A DNA stretch of 64,000 nt from CAVUAA01 sp963739345 (GCA_963739345.1 CAVUAA010000002.1:1-64000); one strand, 5' to 3'; shown: positions 1-7,780, numbered from the stretch's first letter. A program made the numbers and translations. The notes: generated by a model not told the origin, from the letters alone.

Positions 1-1
1 T

Positions 2-97
2 CGGTCGCGGACCCACAGCGGCATGACCGACTTGGCGGCTGTTTACGAAGTATTCAAAAGGCAGACCGATTTAATTTTCGCAACTCCAATTCCTTAA
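2..97 (+). CDS. Possible C-terminal end of an unidentified gene cut by the window edge
   Basis: This frame is open from the first bases of the window to a TAA at 95-97, with an internal ATG at 23 that would give a peptide of about 24 residues. I do not recognise the sequence. It may be the tail of a gene starting outside the window or a chance open frame. It lies in the foreign-looking GC-rich block, convergent with the dehydrogenase gene that follows. Confidence 0.2.
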   Translation, partial: RSRTHSGMTDLAAVYEVFKRQTDLIFATPIP

Positions 98-188
98 GTT
101 TCTGCATGCATTGGTCACAATTCGGAGTGCCAGGAGTAAAGCCATAAGTGCTTTGACAAGCGAACACGTTCGGATCGGTACGTGTCGC

Positions 189-1106
189 TCACGGACGAAC
201 GCGGATGACCGTCTTCCCCGCGCGGCGCTCGGTCGCGTTGAAGGTGGCGACGGCATCGTCGAGGGCCGAGACGTTGCCGATGTTCGTCCGCAGTCGTCCG
301 TCCCGCACCCGCTGGACGATCTCACTCAGTTGGGCACGATCGGACTCGACAACGAAGTCGACCGCCAGGCCGTCGGCGGGCCGCGCCTCGGTCGGCCCGA
401 CGATGGACACCAGTGTTCCTCCGGCTCGAATCAGGCCTGCGGACCGCTTCTGGATGTCGCCGCCGATGACATCGAACACCAGATCGACTCCGCCGACGTC
501 TTCCAGGGCGTCGTTGTCGAGGTCGACGAACTCCTGCGCGCCGAAGTCGAGCGCCTTCTGACGGTCGGCAGCGCGTCCGGTGCCGATGACGTAGGCGCCG
601 GCCTCACGTGCGAGCTGCGTCACCATCGACCCGACTGCGCCGGCCGCGCCGTGCGCGAGGACGCTCTGCCCCGCCTGAAGACGGCCGTGCTGGAACAGTC
701 CCTGCCACGCGGTGAGGCCCGAGATTGGCAGGCTCGCGCCCACCGTGAAGTCGACGTCGCCCGGCAGCGGCGCGAGGTTGCGTGCCTCGATGGCTACATA
801 CTCCGCCAGGGTGCCGTCGCGATGCCAGTCGGCGAGGCCGAACACTCGCTGTCCTACCGACAGTCCCGTCGTGCCGTAGCCGAGAGCGGTGACCACTCCG
901 GCCAGCTCGTGGCCGGGGATCGACGGTGTTCGGTCACGGTCGCGGCGATCGGTCCAGGTCGAGGGCCACGCCAGCTCAGTCGGGACGAATCCCGACGCAT
1001 GAATCTGAACGATGACGTCGTTTATCGCTGCCGGCGGCTCGGGCCGCTCCACCAGCTTCATCCCGGCCGTTCCCGCAGCCTGGTCCGTCACAACGATTGC
1101 CTTCAT
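189..1106 (-). CDS. NAD(P)H:quinone oxidoreductase-type zinc-independent alcohol dehydrogenase
   Basis: Member of the medium-chain dehydrogenase/reductase superfamily, quinone-oxidoreductase branch, about 305 residues. The N-terminal GroES-like domain carries the PGHELAGVV stretch. The Rossmann domain has the NADPH-binding HGAAGAVGS motif, followed by the family pattern DVIGG and a GGTLVSIVG strand. The zinc-ligand cysteines of classical alcohol dehydrogenases are absent, as expected for this branch, so NADPH-dependent reduction of quinones or enones is the family role; the substrate is unknown. The start is ATG at 1106, with GAGGAG eight bases upstream; the open frame continues further but without family similarity. 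Codon use is strongly GC-rich and unlike the chlamydial genes beyond 4.4 kb. It resembles alphaproteobacterial or actinobacterial enzymes more than chlamydial ones. Confidence 0.85.
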   Translation of the reverse strand: MKAIVVTDQAAGTAGMKLVERPEPPAAINDVIVQIHASGFVPTELAWPSTWTDRRDRDRTPSIPGHELAGVVTALGYGTTGLSVGQRVFGLADWHRDGTLAEYVAIEARNLAPLPGDVDFTVGASLPISGLTAWQGLFQHGRLQAGQSVLAHGAAGAVGSMVTQLAREAGAYVIGTGRAADRQKALDFGAQEFVDLDNDALEDVGGVDLVFDVIGGDIQKRSAGLIRAGGTLVSIVGPTEARPADGLAVDFVVESDRAQLSEIVQRVRDGRLRTNIGNVSALDDAVATFNATERRAGKTVIRVRP

Positions 1107-1199
1107 GTGAATTGTCTCCTCGGTTCCGGCGCGCTCGTCATTGCCGCCCAAAAGCGAAGGCCAAGCCAACAAACTCGACTTTATTGATGGTTCCGCCCT

Positions 1200-1409
1200 T
1201 CAGCCCAGCCAAAGGACAAGGTAACTCGCGCCGAAGCCCCCAATCAGGAGACTTCCGACCATGGCGGGCACCGCTACCCACCAAGTCCAGTACGGCATGC
1301 CTTTGCCGGCGTTGCGCCGTTTCTTTTCCCAGTCCCGAATGAACAGCACCGCTACAATAAAGCCGACCACAGCACCGCACATGACCAAGATGTCATAAGC
1401 CGCGTTCAT
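1200..1409 (-). CDS. Small two-pass membrane protein, unknown
   Basis: A 69-residue protein with two hydrophobic segments, one near residues 6-24 and one near 45-66, separated by a basic loop rich in K and R. Such short membrane proteins are common in Rhizobiales genomes. Its 5' end overlaps the 3' end of the next gene by 17 bases on the same strand, which suggests a two-gene unit. Function unknown. Confidence 0.45.
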   Translation of the reverse strand: MNAAYDILVMCGAVVGFIVAVLFIRDWEKKRRNAGKGMPYWTWWVAVPAMVGSLLIGGFGASYLVLWLG

Positions 1410-1641
1410 GCGGCCCTATTACTCCTCCAAACTCTGCCTGAAAAGCATCCGCCAGCTCGGCACTCGCGAAGCACCGCCGAATGATCGAAACGCCTCCCTC
1501 GATCCGCCCCGGACCATTGCGACCTTCTATCCTCCGCTTCCGGTGCCATTCGGACATGGCATTCAGCCGGCCCTCCAAGTCGTCAGGTGGAACCCTCACG
1601 TCAACGATGTAAGGGGACGCGGCTTCCACCGTTTTGGGCAT
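1393..1641 (-). CDS. Hypothetical protein, about 82 residues
   Basis: Soluble, charged protein not recognised as a named family. Starting at the ATG at 1641 gives a product beginning MPKTVEAASPY; an in-frame upstream start at 1668 is possible but less protein-like. An AAAGG stretch lies upstream of the chosen ATG. The composition matches small hypothetical proteins of Bradyrhizobium-like genomes. It overlaps the small membrane protein gene downstream, so the two may be co-transcribed. Confidence 0.4.
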   Translation of the reverse strand: MPKTVEAASPYIVDVRVPPDDLEGRLNAMSEWHRKRRIEGRNGPGRIEGGVSIIRRCFASAELADAFQAEFGGVIGPHERGL

Positions 1642-1733
1642 CGTGCGGCCTTTGGAACGAGTCATCACGTCATATTTTACAGACAGTCTGGAGTTTTGGG
1701 GCTACTACGATAGCTCTAACCGGGGTTATTTTC

Positions 1734-2015
1734 ATGGTTGCGTTCAAGCCGCTGCCATCAACCGAACTTGCGCCAGTTCAGTGTGGGCGCTGTGGTGCCA
1801 ACGCGCGACTAATTCACTGGGCTCCAGATTCTTTTAAGCGCGACGGCGAGACGGAAATCAGAACCTATGAATGCGTCGGCTGCGGTCATCGCATGACTAA
1901 AACACAAAGATGCGCGATACCGGCCAACACAATTGACCCTCCTGGTAGGCCACAGAGCGCTTCCAGTGCCAAAGCGAATTTGCGATTGATTGTCCCCTGG
2001 ACGGCAGTCCGATGA
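1734..2015 (+). CDS. Small zinc-ribbon protein
   Basis: About 93 residues. Two CxxC knuckles (CGRC and CVGC) about 30 residues apart form a probable zinc ribbon, followed by a basic C-terminal tail. The start at 1734 is the first in-frame ATG directly before the conserved part; the frame is open further upstream but does not look like protein. The TGA stop overlaps the ATG of the next small gene in an ATGA arrangement, a sign of translational coupling. Alphaproteobacterial genomes contain many proteins of this shape, mostly of unknown function. Confidence 0.5.
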   Translation: MVAFKPLPSTELAPVQCGRCGANARLIHWAPDSFKRDGETEIRTYECVGCGHRMTKTQRCAIPANTIDPPGRPQSASSAKANLRLIVPWTAVR

Positions 2016-2179
2016 CCCTTAAAGTCGGCAATTATCGCGTTGATTATATCCGGCTACCGACCGGAGCCGGCAATGGTCTGCGGCCAATTTTGTCATTGGA
2101 ATTTTGGTCCAACGATCCCAGCGAAGAGTATTTCCTAAAGCGTGGCCAAAACAGCCCTCAAGGCATTTTGGCGCGATAA
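2012..2179 (+). CDS. Hypothetical protein, 55 residues
   Basis: Short open frame whose ATG overlaps the stop of the preceding zinc-ribbon gene by four bases. The product has a mixed hydrophobic/charged composition and no recognised domain. Between its stop and the PilZ gene, another open stretch of about 40 codons without a clear start ends just before 2319; it may be a decayed gene. Confidence 0.35.
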   Translation: MTLKVGNYRVDYIRLPTGAGNGLRPILSLEFWSNDPSEEYFLKRGQNSPQGILAR

Positions 2180-2316
2180 TAATGGTCAGTTAGAGCCGGC
2201 GCAATCAAAAGCCCCATTCCGGAGATCGTGCGGATCACCAAGATTGACGGCACGGAAGTCTGCCGGTGGTTCTTAGTTGACTTACTGAAATCTAGTGAAG
2301 ACTTTGGCCACACGCC

Positions 2317-2556
2317 ATGAATGAAAAGCGCACCGCCCCACGTAGGCGCAACCTGAAGATTGCCCACATTGTCATCAGCGAGAAAGCGCCCAAGCTCGAA
2401 TGTGTAATCCGGAATATTTCGGAGAGCGGCGCGCTGCTGCAAGTATCGGCGACGTTTGGCATTCCAACGACGTTCGATCTCATCCTCGGTGACGTGACTC
2501 GCCCTTGTCGTACGGTGTGGAGAAGCGAAACAACGATAGGCATCGCGTTTGTGTGA
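2317..2556 (+). CDS. PilZ-domain protein (probable c-di-GMP binder)
   Basis: A 79-residue stand-alone PilZ domain. The RRRN segment near residues 9-12 corresponds to the RxxxR arm, and NISESGALLQV near residues 34-44 corresponds to the (D/N)xSxxG signature; together these bind cyclic di-GMP. Minimal PilZ proteins of this size are abundant in Bradyrhizobium and relatives and are not typical of chlamydiae. This supports a foreign origin for the first 4.3 kb. Confidence 0.75.
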   Translation: MNEKRTAPRRRNLKIAHIVISEKAPKLECVIRNISESGALLQVSATFGIPTTFDLILGDVTRPCRTVWRSETTIGIAFV

Positions 2557-2652
2557 GCCGCTTCTCATGTTAACGAAATCGGGGCGTTGCCGACCTGAAT
2601 AGTACGACTAATCCCCCGATCGCCGGCAGACCGCAATGCGGGCAGAGGGCGC

Positions 2653-3290
2653 TCATTCTTCGAGCCCATCCCTAACGCGCAAAACGCTCGCAGACTTTGG
2701 ATTTTTGACCTTGACCCAGGATTTGCAGCGGCCGGACGCGATAACGGCTATCGCAGCTTTTTGCTTACAATACCTTCCAGGCCCATGCGACAGGCTGCCT
2801 GAAACAGCCTTTCGCCTTCGCCTTCCTCGTGTTCGACCATACGAAGGCCGGACCCTGAACGGCTTAGTAGCTTGGCGAGCCGCGCCTTGCGATCGGCGAG
2901 CGGCAGGGGCCGCAGATCCTCGCCGTCGAGCTCGAGCAGGTCGAAGGCATAGAGGAAGGCCTCGCTGTCATAACGGCGCGAATGCAGACGGGCGAAGTCA
3001 GCGATGCCGTCCTTACCGGCGCAGACCAGTTCGCCGTCGATTGTCGCGGAGCGCACGCGCAAGCCGGCAGCGCTCTCCAGCGGCCAAGTGTAGCGAGCCG
3101 TCCAGTCGAAGCCCCGTCGGGTGAACAGCCGGGCTCGGCCTGCGGCCATTCGCAGCTGCATGCGATAGCCGTCATGTTTGATTTCATGCACCCAGCCGGC
3201 CGCGCTCGGAACTTTGTCCGCTTCAACAGCGAGGCAAGGCTGGATAAAGCCGATCGGCAACCCCCGGCGGGACCGGACGATACGCGCCAC
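2653..3290 (-). pseudogene. ATP-dependent DNA ligase (LigC/LigD ligase domain), frameshifted
   Basis: The intact first part (2748-3290) encodes the adenylation domain with the nucleotidyl-lysine motif EIKHDGYR and later GELVC, LDLL-like and GLEGIVSKK motifs. It then stops at 2748. The missing end is readable on the same strand in another frame: SGRCKSWVKVKNP, the motif V region with its lysines, runs to a natural TGA at 2653-2655. At least two small indels lie between about 2720 and 2755. Truncated stand-alone ligase genes of this kind are frequent in Rhizobiales. The product cannot be a functional full-length ligase domain. Confidence 0.75.
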
Positions 3291-3550
3291 AACATCAGCA
3301 AATATGGATCGGGAAAAGGACTTTTTCTACCCGCGATCAAAGTCTCTATATTTTCGAAGGTACTTCTCGTTCTCGAAAACGGCAGTGGTCTAGTTCCGAG
3401 ACCCGACCAAGGGAACTAACGAACCGTTTCCGGCGCCACGCGTTAACACATGGGCATCGCTGGGCTTAGGCCCCCTCTACCCCCCGAAACCTAAGTCCGC
3501 ATTGACGCCCCGGGAGGCGCGCAACAACGCACCCAACCTCCCGTCTTTTT

Positions 3551-3749
3551 TTGGAGGACCCGCGTTATGCGCGCCCGCTGGTCTACACATGTCCTCGCAC
3601 CGGAATGAAGGTGCAGGCTTTGGTCGCCAATGATCTGATCGGCCCAAATATGGCGTTCGTTTCCGCTCCATTGTCCTATTTGCAAAATCTCACACCTGGT
3701 AGACCTAGAGACATGCACGACGCCAGGAGAGGATAGCATTGATGACTAA
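3551..3749 (+). pseudogene. Small cysteine-motif protein, frameshifted
   Basis: The first frame encodes VYTCPRTGMKVQALVAND, resembling a small Rhizobiales protein family that begins with a CPxTG motif and ends with a second CxxC knuckle. That second half is present downstream but shifted by one base: CPICKISHLVDLET starts at 3672 and runs to a TAA at 3747-3749. The frame change lies near 3655-3670. Family assignment is from memory of the motif pattern. Confidence 0.45.
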
Positions 3750-3852
3750 GGCCGCAGCCTCTCGGCACCTGGTGGCCATTTTCAATTGTGGCAGCAGATG
3801 ACCCAGGGAGGTCGTAAATAGTCTCTTAACAAATACACGCAAAACTAGCGGT

Positions 3853-4011
3853 ATGAAGATAGTCATTGGAACAGTTGTGGCAGCCGCTCCACTGTTGCTG
3901 CTGGATTATATTTCTTTGACGGCGTTTATACTCACGCTGTTATGCAGATGCTCTCCAACATCAGAGGCCATTTTCGCTACGGCTAGGCATTGGGCCAATG
4001 CATGTAAGTGA
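3853..4011 (+). CDS. Possible small secreted or membrane peptide
   Basis: A 52-residue open frame with a long hydrophobic N-terminal half and cysteines in the middle. Codon use is not compelling, and its 3' end overlaps an antisense small open frame at 3983-4090. It is offered only because the hydrophobic pattern resembles a signal peptide. Confidence 0.2.
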   Translation: MKIVIGTVVAAAPLLLLDYISLTAFILTLLCRCSPTSEAIFATARHWANACK

Positions 4012-4090
4012 CGTAGATTATCAGCCCGATAATGGCGCAGAAAATTGCGGCAACTATTATCTTTTGGCCGATGTTCAGAAGATCTGTCAT
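3983..4090 (-). CDS. Possible single-pass membrane peptide
   Basis: A 35-residue open frame beginning MTDLLNIGQK followed by one hydrophobic helix. It is too short for a family call. Small one-helix proteins of this type exist in alphaproteobacteria, but this could be chance. Confidence 0.3.
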   Translation of the reverse strand: MTDLLNIGQKIIVAAIFCAIIGLIIYVTYMHWPNA

Positions 4091-4122
4091 TGCGCGAATA
4101 TGAGCCTGCGTACGCCCGCGCG

Positions 4123-4230
4123 CTACACCAATTTATGGCTGCTTAGCGTCCAATCGCCGCGCCGCTCGTTCCAATTAGGCCGCGCGTCGGCGCCGATCGC
4201 CCCGCATACCTTACACACATGCGCGGCCAT
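4123..4230 (-). CDS. Short zinc-knuckle peptide
   Basis: A 35-residue open frame with one CKVCG knuckle followed by a basic and tryptophan-rich stretch. It resembles the start of small CxxC proteins found across Rhizobiales. With a single knuckle it may be a fragment. It lies just outside the IS end. Confidence 0.3.
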   Translation of the reverse strand: MAAHVCKVCGAIGADARPNWNERRGDWTLSSHKLV

Positions 4231-4262
4231 AAACGCGTCGAAGAGGCGGTCAGTCGCTTAGA

Positions 4263-5789
4263 CTAGGGTCTGAACTTCACAATTTGATCCAGTAGAGTGC
4301 CCCGACGAGCGTGGTCGCGGCCAGGAAGTTGCGGGCGAGCTTGTCGTAGCGGGTGGCGATACGCCGCCAATCTTTGATGCGGCAAAAGAAGTTTTCGATT
4401 ACCTAAACCCTGTTGCTTGAACCGCCCCATATTGTAGAGGCCGTCGGCATCTTTCATAAGAGCTGCTCGGTGGTAGTACTCGGCCGCACGGATGTAGTTC
4501 TGCTTAGCACCCCGACCATTCTCATAGATATAACCAAGAGTGTTCATCGCCGTCGGCTCCCCAAGATCTGCTGCTTGGCTAAGGTAGATGACCGCTTTTT
4601 GATGGTCCTGCTCCACCCCCTCACCACTGCTGTAGAGCCAGCCTAAGTTGTTCAGAGCTGCCGGATTCTTCTGCTTCGCAGCGAGCTCGTAATACTCCAC
4701 TGCCTTACCCGCATCCTTGGGAACCCCAAGACCATTCTGATAGAGATAGCCCAAGTTCGTCTGAGCACCCGCATGTCCTTGAGCTGCAGCCTGTTCGTAG
4801 TAGAGCTTGGCTTGTGCGAGCGACTGTGGCACGCCCGCTCCATTTTGATAGAGAATTCCTAAGTTGTTCTGCGCCGAGTCAAACCCTTGCGCCGCCGCCA
4901 GCTTGTAGTAGGCAGCCGCCTGCGTAGCATCCCCATCTTGCTCCTCCATGAAGCCAAGATTGGTCTGCGCCCGCACATCCTTTTCCTCTGCAGCCCGCCG
5001 AAACCACATCCGCGCCGTCTCCCGGTCTTTCTCCACGCCTAGACCATTCAGATAGAGCCAGCCGAGATTATTCATCGCCGTCGGAAACCCCTGATTGGCC
5101 CCCTCCATGTACCACTCGCGCGCCCTCGCATAATCACGGGGCACTCCAAATCCATTCTGGTACATCCACCCTAGATTCGTTTGCGCACGCGCATTTCCCC
5201 TAGTCGCTCCTTGAGTGAACCAGTCGACCGCCGAATCGTAGTTGCGCGAGACACCTAAACCTTGGAAGTAGAGCCAGCCCAGACTATTCATCGCCGCCGG
5301 CAGCCCCTGCTCGGCTGCCTTCAAATACCACTCGCGAGCCAACCCCAAGTCTTTTGGCACCCCATCGCCCTGCTGATACATCTCGCCCAGCTGATTTTGC
5401 GACTCCGCATTGCCATCGTCTGCCGCCAGCTCCACATTGTGCTCTTCTTCCGTCGGCACCGGCAGCTCTGTCCGAGGTTCACTTTTCGTCGCCGTCCGAA
5501 TGACAGCAACATCGCCAAAGCTCGGCTTTTCCGCTCCCGTTCCAGCCACCGGCTTCACCCGAATGTGCTGATCATCGATCGCCACCACCTCAAACTCGCC
5601 ACTCAACGGAACCTCTCCACCAACCCCTTGGTGGCTAATCAGCACCCGATCGCCAAGCTTCGGCTGCGTGCCCGGCCCGATCTGCACCGTGATTCCCTGA
5701 TCGGGACTCCCCAAATCAATTACCGTCCCTCGAATCACCGCCCCATAGAGAGAGGCGGACATGAGAAGTAACAACGCCAGCTTTTTCAT
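4263..5789 (-). CDS. Secreted Sel1-repeat protein, C-terminus replaced by IS sequence
   Basis: The signal peptide (first 16 residues, MKKLALLLLMSASLYGA) is followed by an uncharacterised N-terminal domain to about residue 115, then nine complete Sel1-like repeats and a broken tenth. The repeats have the 36-residue period with the LGxxYxxGxGVxxD and A..WYxxAAxxG signatures, and repeats with TNLG and NNLG/MNxLG alternate. Native coding sequence is readable only to about 4402; the remaining 46 residues are a frame-shifted reading of an IS5-family transposase remnant, so the real C-terminus is lost. Sel1 proteins act as protein-protein interaction scaffolds in the periplasm or as secreted factors. 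The gene is divergent from the thioredoxin-VKOR gene, with 49 bases between the starts. Confidence 0.8.
   Translation of the reverse strand: MKKLALLLLMSASLYGAVIRGTVIDLGSPDQGITVQIGPGTQPKLGDRVLISHQGVGGEVPLSGEFEVVAIDDQHIRVKPVAGTGAEKPSFGDVAVIRTATKSEPRTELPVPTEEEHNVELAADDGNAESQNQLGEMYQQGDGVPKDLGLAREWYLKAAEQGLPAAMNSLGWLYFQGLGVSRNYDSAVDWFTQGATRGNARAQTNLGWMYQNGFGVPRDYARAREWYMEGANQGFPTAMNNLGWLYLNGLGVEKDRETARMWFRRAAEEKDVRAQTNLGFMEEQDGDATQAAAYYKLAAAQGFDSAQNNLGILYQNGAGVPQSLAQAKLYYEQAAAQGHAGAQTNLGYLYQNGLGVPKDAGKAVEYYELAAKQKNPAALNNLGWLYSSGEGVEQDHQKAVIYLSQAADLGEPTAMNTLGYIYENGRGAKQNYIRAAEYYHRAALMKDADGLYNMGRFKQQGLGNRKLLLPHQRLAAYRHPLRQARPQLPGRDHARRGTLLDQIVKFRP
4267..4401 (-). mobile_element. 3' remnant of an IS5-family (IS427-like) transposase
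   Basis: Read on the minus strand, the fragment encodes the transposase C-terminus IENFFCRIKDWRRIATRYDK followed by LARNFLAATTLVGALYWIKL and a stop. The E in ENFF/RIKDWRR is the last acidic residue region of the DDE domain, and this ending is highly characteristic of IS5-family OrfB proteins. After the stop comes the terminal sequence GGTCTGAAC (minus-strand reading reversed at 4267-4275), bordered by CTAG at 4263-4266, which fits the YTAR target preference of the family. The element is cut at about 4401, where Sel1 coding sequence begins; the remaining 5' part is absent. Confidence 0.8.
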
Positions 5790-5838
5790 CCAATTTCCTC
5801 CATTGACAGCCTTGTATCAGATAATTTAAGAAAAAGCT

Positions 5839-6867
5839 ATGCGCTTTCTCCTATTGATATTGGCAATTTCGACCTCGCTCACCGCCGCGCCAGTCCGAGT
5901 CGTCATGTTTTTCAGCCCCGACTGCATCCACTGTCACGAGGTGATTGAGGATCAGCTCCGCCCCCTTCTCCGCGACCATCCGGGTGAGCTCGAGTTCCTC
6001 CTCGTCAACGTCTCCACCGATGAGGGGGCCACCCTATTCTATGAGGTGGTTGACCGTTGGCAGATCCCCGAAGAAGAGCAGGGAGTTCCCACCCTTGTCA
6101 TCGGCAATGAGGTATTGATCGGCGCAGCCGAAATCCCCCAGCGCCTCTCTCTCCTTCTCGCTGAGGCGCCGCCGCTCACCGACATCCCAGGCCTCTCCAC
6201 CGACCTCAACTCCGTCCACCGCATGCACAAAGATTCCGGCATCATTGTGATTGAGCGCGAGTCTGATCTCCGCAAGGTCCCCTCCCTCTCCATCGCCGAT
6301 AAACTGCGAAGCGACCTCATCGGCTCCACCCTCGCCATCGTCCTCCTTCTCGCCATGCTCCTCAGCGGCGCTCTCCTCACCCGGGCGTGGATCCGCCACG
6401 GCTTTCCCCAGGGGCGCTGCAAGCCCTACACCCGCCTCTTCCCCTTCCTCTCCGCCGTCGGCCTCTCTATCGCCCTCTACCTCGGCTACATTGAGCTCAC
6501 CGGCGCCGACGCCATCTGCGGCTTCGTCGGCAACTGCGACGCCGTCCAGCGCTCCGAGCACGCCTTTCTTTTTGGTCTCTTCCCCATCGGCATCCTTGGC
6601 GCCATCGGCTACCTCACCCTCATCGCCACTTGGTACTGGCGCAACGCCAAGCCCCCCGGCACCCCCTCTCCCGCCGACTGGCTCCTCCCCACCCTCACCT
6701 TCATCAGCCTCTCCTTCAGCATCTACCTCACCTTCCTCGAGCCCTTCGTCATCGGCGCCATCTGCATGTGGTGCCTCCTCTCCGCCGCCATCGTCACAGC
6801 CCTCTTGTGGTTGACCCACCCTGCTACCGCCACCTACGCCTCTAAAACGAAGACTGATCTCACCTGA
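5839..6867 (+). CDS. Thioredoxin-VKOR fusion, disulfide-forming membrane protein
   Basis: A predicted signal peptide (residues 1-16) leads into a thioredoxin-like domain with the redox pair CIHC near residues 32-35. A linker and a vitamin K epoxide reductase (VKOR) domain follow. The VKOR part has four or five membrane helices, the loop cysteines in ICGFVGNC near residues 228-234, and the quinone-proximal CxxC as CMWC near residues 314-317. VKOR homologues reoxidise a thiol oxidase partner using quinone, replacing DsbB. Most bacterial fusions carry the thioredoxin domain at the C-terminus; here it is at the N-terminus. The gene probably supports disulfide cross-linking of cysteine-rich envelope proteins, which is central to chlamydial envelopes; that role is inferred. 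Confidence 0.8.
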   Translation: MRFLLLILAISTSLTAAPVRVVMFFSPDCIHCHEVIEDQLRPLLRDHPGELEFLLVNVSTDEGATLFYEVVDRWQIPEEEQGVPTLVIGNEVLIGAAEIPQRLSLLLAEAPPLTDIPGLSTDLNSVHRMHKDSGIIVIERESDLRKVPSLSIADKLRSDLIGSTLAIVLLLAMLLSGALLTRAWIRHGFPQGRCKPYTRLFPFLSAVGLSIALYLGYIELTGADAICGFVGNCDAVQRSEHAFLFGLFPIGILGAIGYLTLIATWYWRNAKPPGTPSPADWLLPTLTFISLSFSIYLTFLEPFVIGAICMWCLLSAAIVTALLWLTHPATATYASKTKTDLT

Positions 6868-6955
6868 TTTCTCCCGTCGTGACCAAACGCGTATTCCCCT
6901 CAACAACAGAGGGTTATGACACCCTCACAGCCCGAAAAAATATCCATTTTTTTAT

Positions 6956-6984
6956 TTGCTTTAAATAACTTTTATCGATACAAT
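6956..6984 (+). promoter_or_regulatory. Sigma70/66-type promoter for the 7008 gene
   Basis: TTGCTT at 6956-6961 and TACAAT at 6979-6984 are separated by 17 bases in an AT-rich stretch. A GGAGG ribosome site lies shortly before the ATG at 7008. Confidence 0.55.
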
Positions 6985-7007
6985 ATCCAGTCAAATGGAG
7001 GCGGATA

Positions 7008-7628
7008 ATGACAATCAAGGCTTATAAACAAACAAACTATGTGATCACTCCGATTCACAACTTCGCTCGAAACGCTGCACTGACCGGTCTATTGATCTGG
7101 GGTTTTAGCGGCTCTTTGAAACAAGCTGCTACCGTCTCCGCCATCACTCTCCCCCTCATCTCCGCCGTGGGCTATTCGCGCAGCGACCATCAATGCGACG
7201 GGACCAAACGCCATTGCGTTCAATTCGCTATAAATGGCGAGAAGAGCTTTCTCTTCCCGACCGTTATTGGTGATCCGCTGACCCACGTCGCAGACGTCGC
7301 CATCTTCTTCGGCACGCGATATTGTTTCGGTGTGAGTGGCAATCTAGGTCAGCTGGCAAAGACCGCCGCCACCGTCGGGGTAACCCTTTGGTCCAGCGCT
7401 CGCCTTCTTAGCCTCTGGCCTGATGAGCAGTGGAATAGCCAACAGCACGACTCTCCTCTCCTGGGATTCCGCCGCCTCTTCCGCTACTCCCCCGACTCCT
7501 TCCCATGGACTAGCTCCCCGCACGATTACAGTAACCCTCGCCTGCAATACGACACAGGCTATAGGGGTGGATTAACCGTGATCTTGCCAGTTGTGCTCGA
7601 GACCAATGACAAGACTCGCGGTGTCTAA
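7008..7628 (+). CDS. Unknown protein, member of a local paralogue pair
   Basis: 206 residues. The N-terminal hydrophobic region (about 22-55) carries ARNAALTGLLIWGF followed by a second hydrophobic stretch; a conserved DPLTHVADV lies in the middle and a LWSSARLLSLWP segment near residue 125. The same three blocks occur in the same order in the gene at 7801-8373, so the two are diverged paralogues on either side of tRNA-Leu. No named family is recognised. A clear promoter and GGAGG site precede the gene and a terminator-like hairpin follows it. The bilobed hydrophobic N-terminus suggests a membrane protein, possibly an inclusion or envelope protein, but this is only inference. Confidence 0.65.
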   Translation: MTIKAYKQTNYVITPIHNFARNAALTGLLIWGFSGSLKQAATVSAITLPLISAVGYSRSDHQCDGTKRHCVQFAINGEKSFLFPTVIGDPLTHVADVAIFFGTRYCFGVSGNLGQLAKTAATVGVTLWSSARLLSLWPDEQWNSQQHDSPLLGFRRLFRYSPDSFPWTSSPHDYSNPRLQYDTGYRGGLTVILPVVLETNDKTRGV

Positions 7629-7654
7629 CCTCCAACTTGGGGGAAGCTTTTTTT
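7629..7654 (+). terminator. Probable intrinsic terminator
   Basis: A short GC-rich stem (CCTCC / GGGGG with one G-T pair, loop AACTT) is followed within a few bases by a run of seven T. It starts directly after the TAA of the preceding gene. The stem is short, so efficiency is uncertain. Confidence 0.45.
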
Positions 7655-7696
7655 ATCTGGTCCAAAACACCCCTTCCCGCCTAAAATATTAGCGCG

Positions 7697-7780
7697 GCCG
7701 GTGTGGTGAAATTGGTAGACGCGACAGACTCAAAATCTGTTCCTGGCAACAGGGTGCCGGTTCGAGTCCGGCCACCGGCA
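7697..7780 (+). tRNA. tRNA-Leu (anticodon CAA)
   Basis: 84 bases with a GCCGGTG / CACCGGC acceptor stem. The anticodon stem ACAGA/TCTGT surrounds the loop CTCAAAA, giving anticodon CAA. A long variable arm and a standard GGTTCGAGTCC T-arm are present, as expected for class II leucine tRNA. CCA is not encoded. Confidence 0.95.

Noticed and set aside
111..1187. Long open frame opposite the dehydrogenase gene
   Set aside because: It is the antisense of a well-supported MDR enzyme in GC-rich DNA, and its translation is low-complexity and arginine-rich with no domain.
5803..5831. TTGACA at 5803-5808 as promoter for the thioredoxin-VKOR gene
   Set aside because: No acceptable -10 hexamer lies 16-18 bases downstream; ATAATT is only 12 bases away.
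6034..6906. 290-codon open frame antisense to the thioredoxin-VKOR gene
   Set aside because: Translation is almost entirely E, G, D and A, as expected from the complement of GC-rich coding DNA; the plus-strand gene is clearly real.
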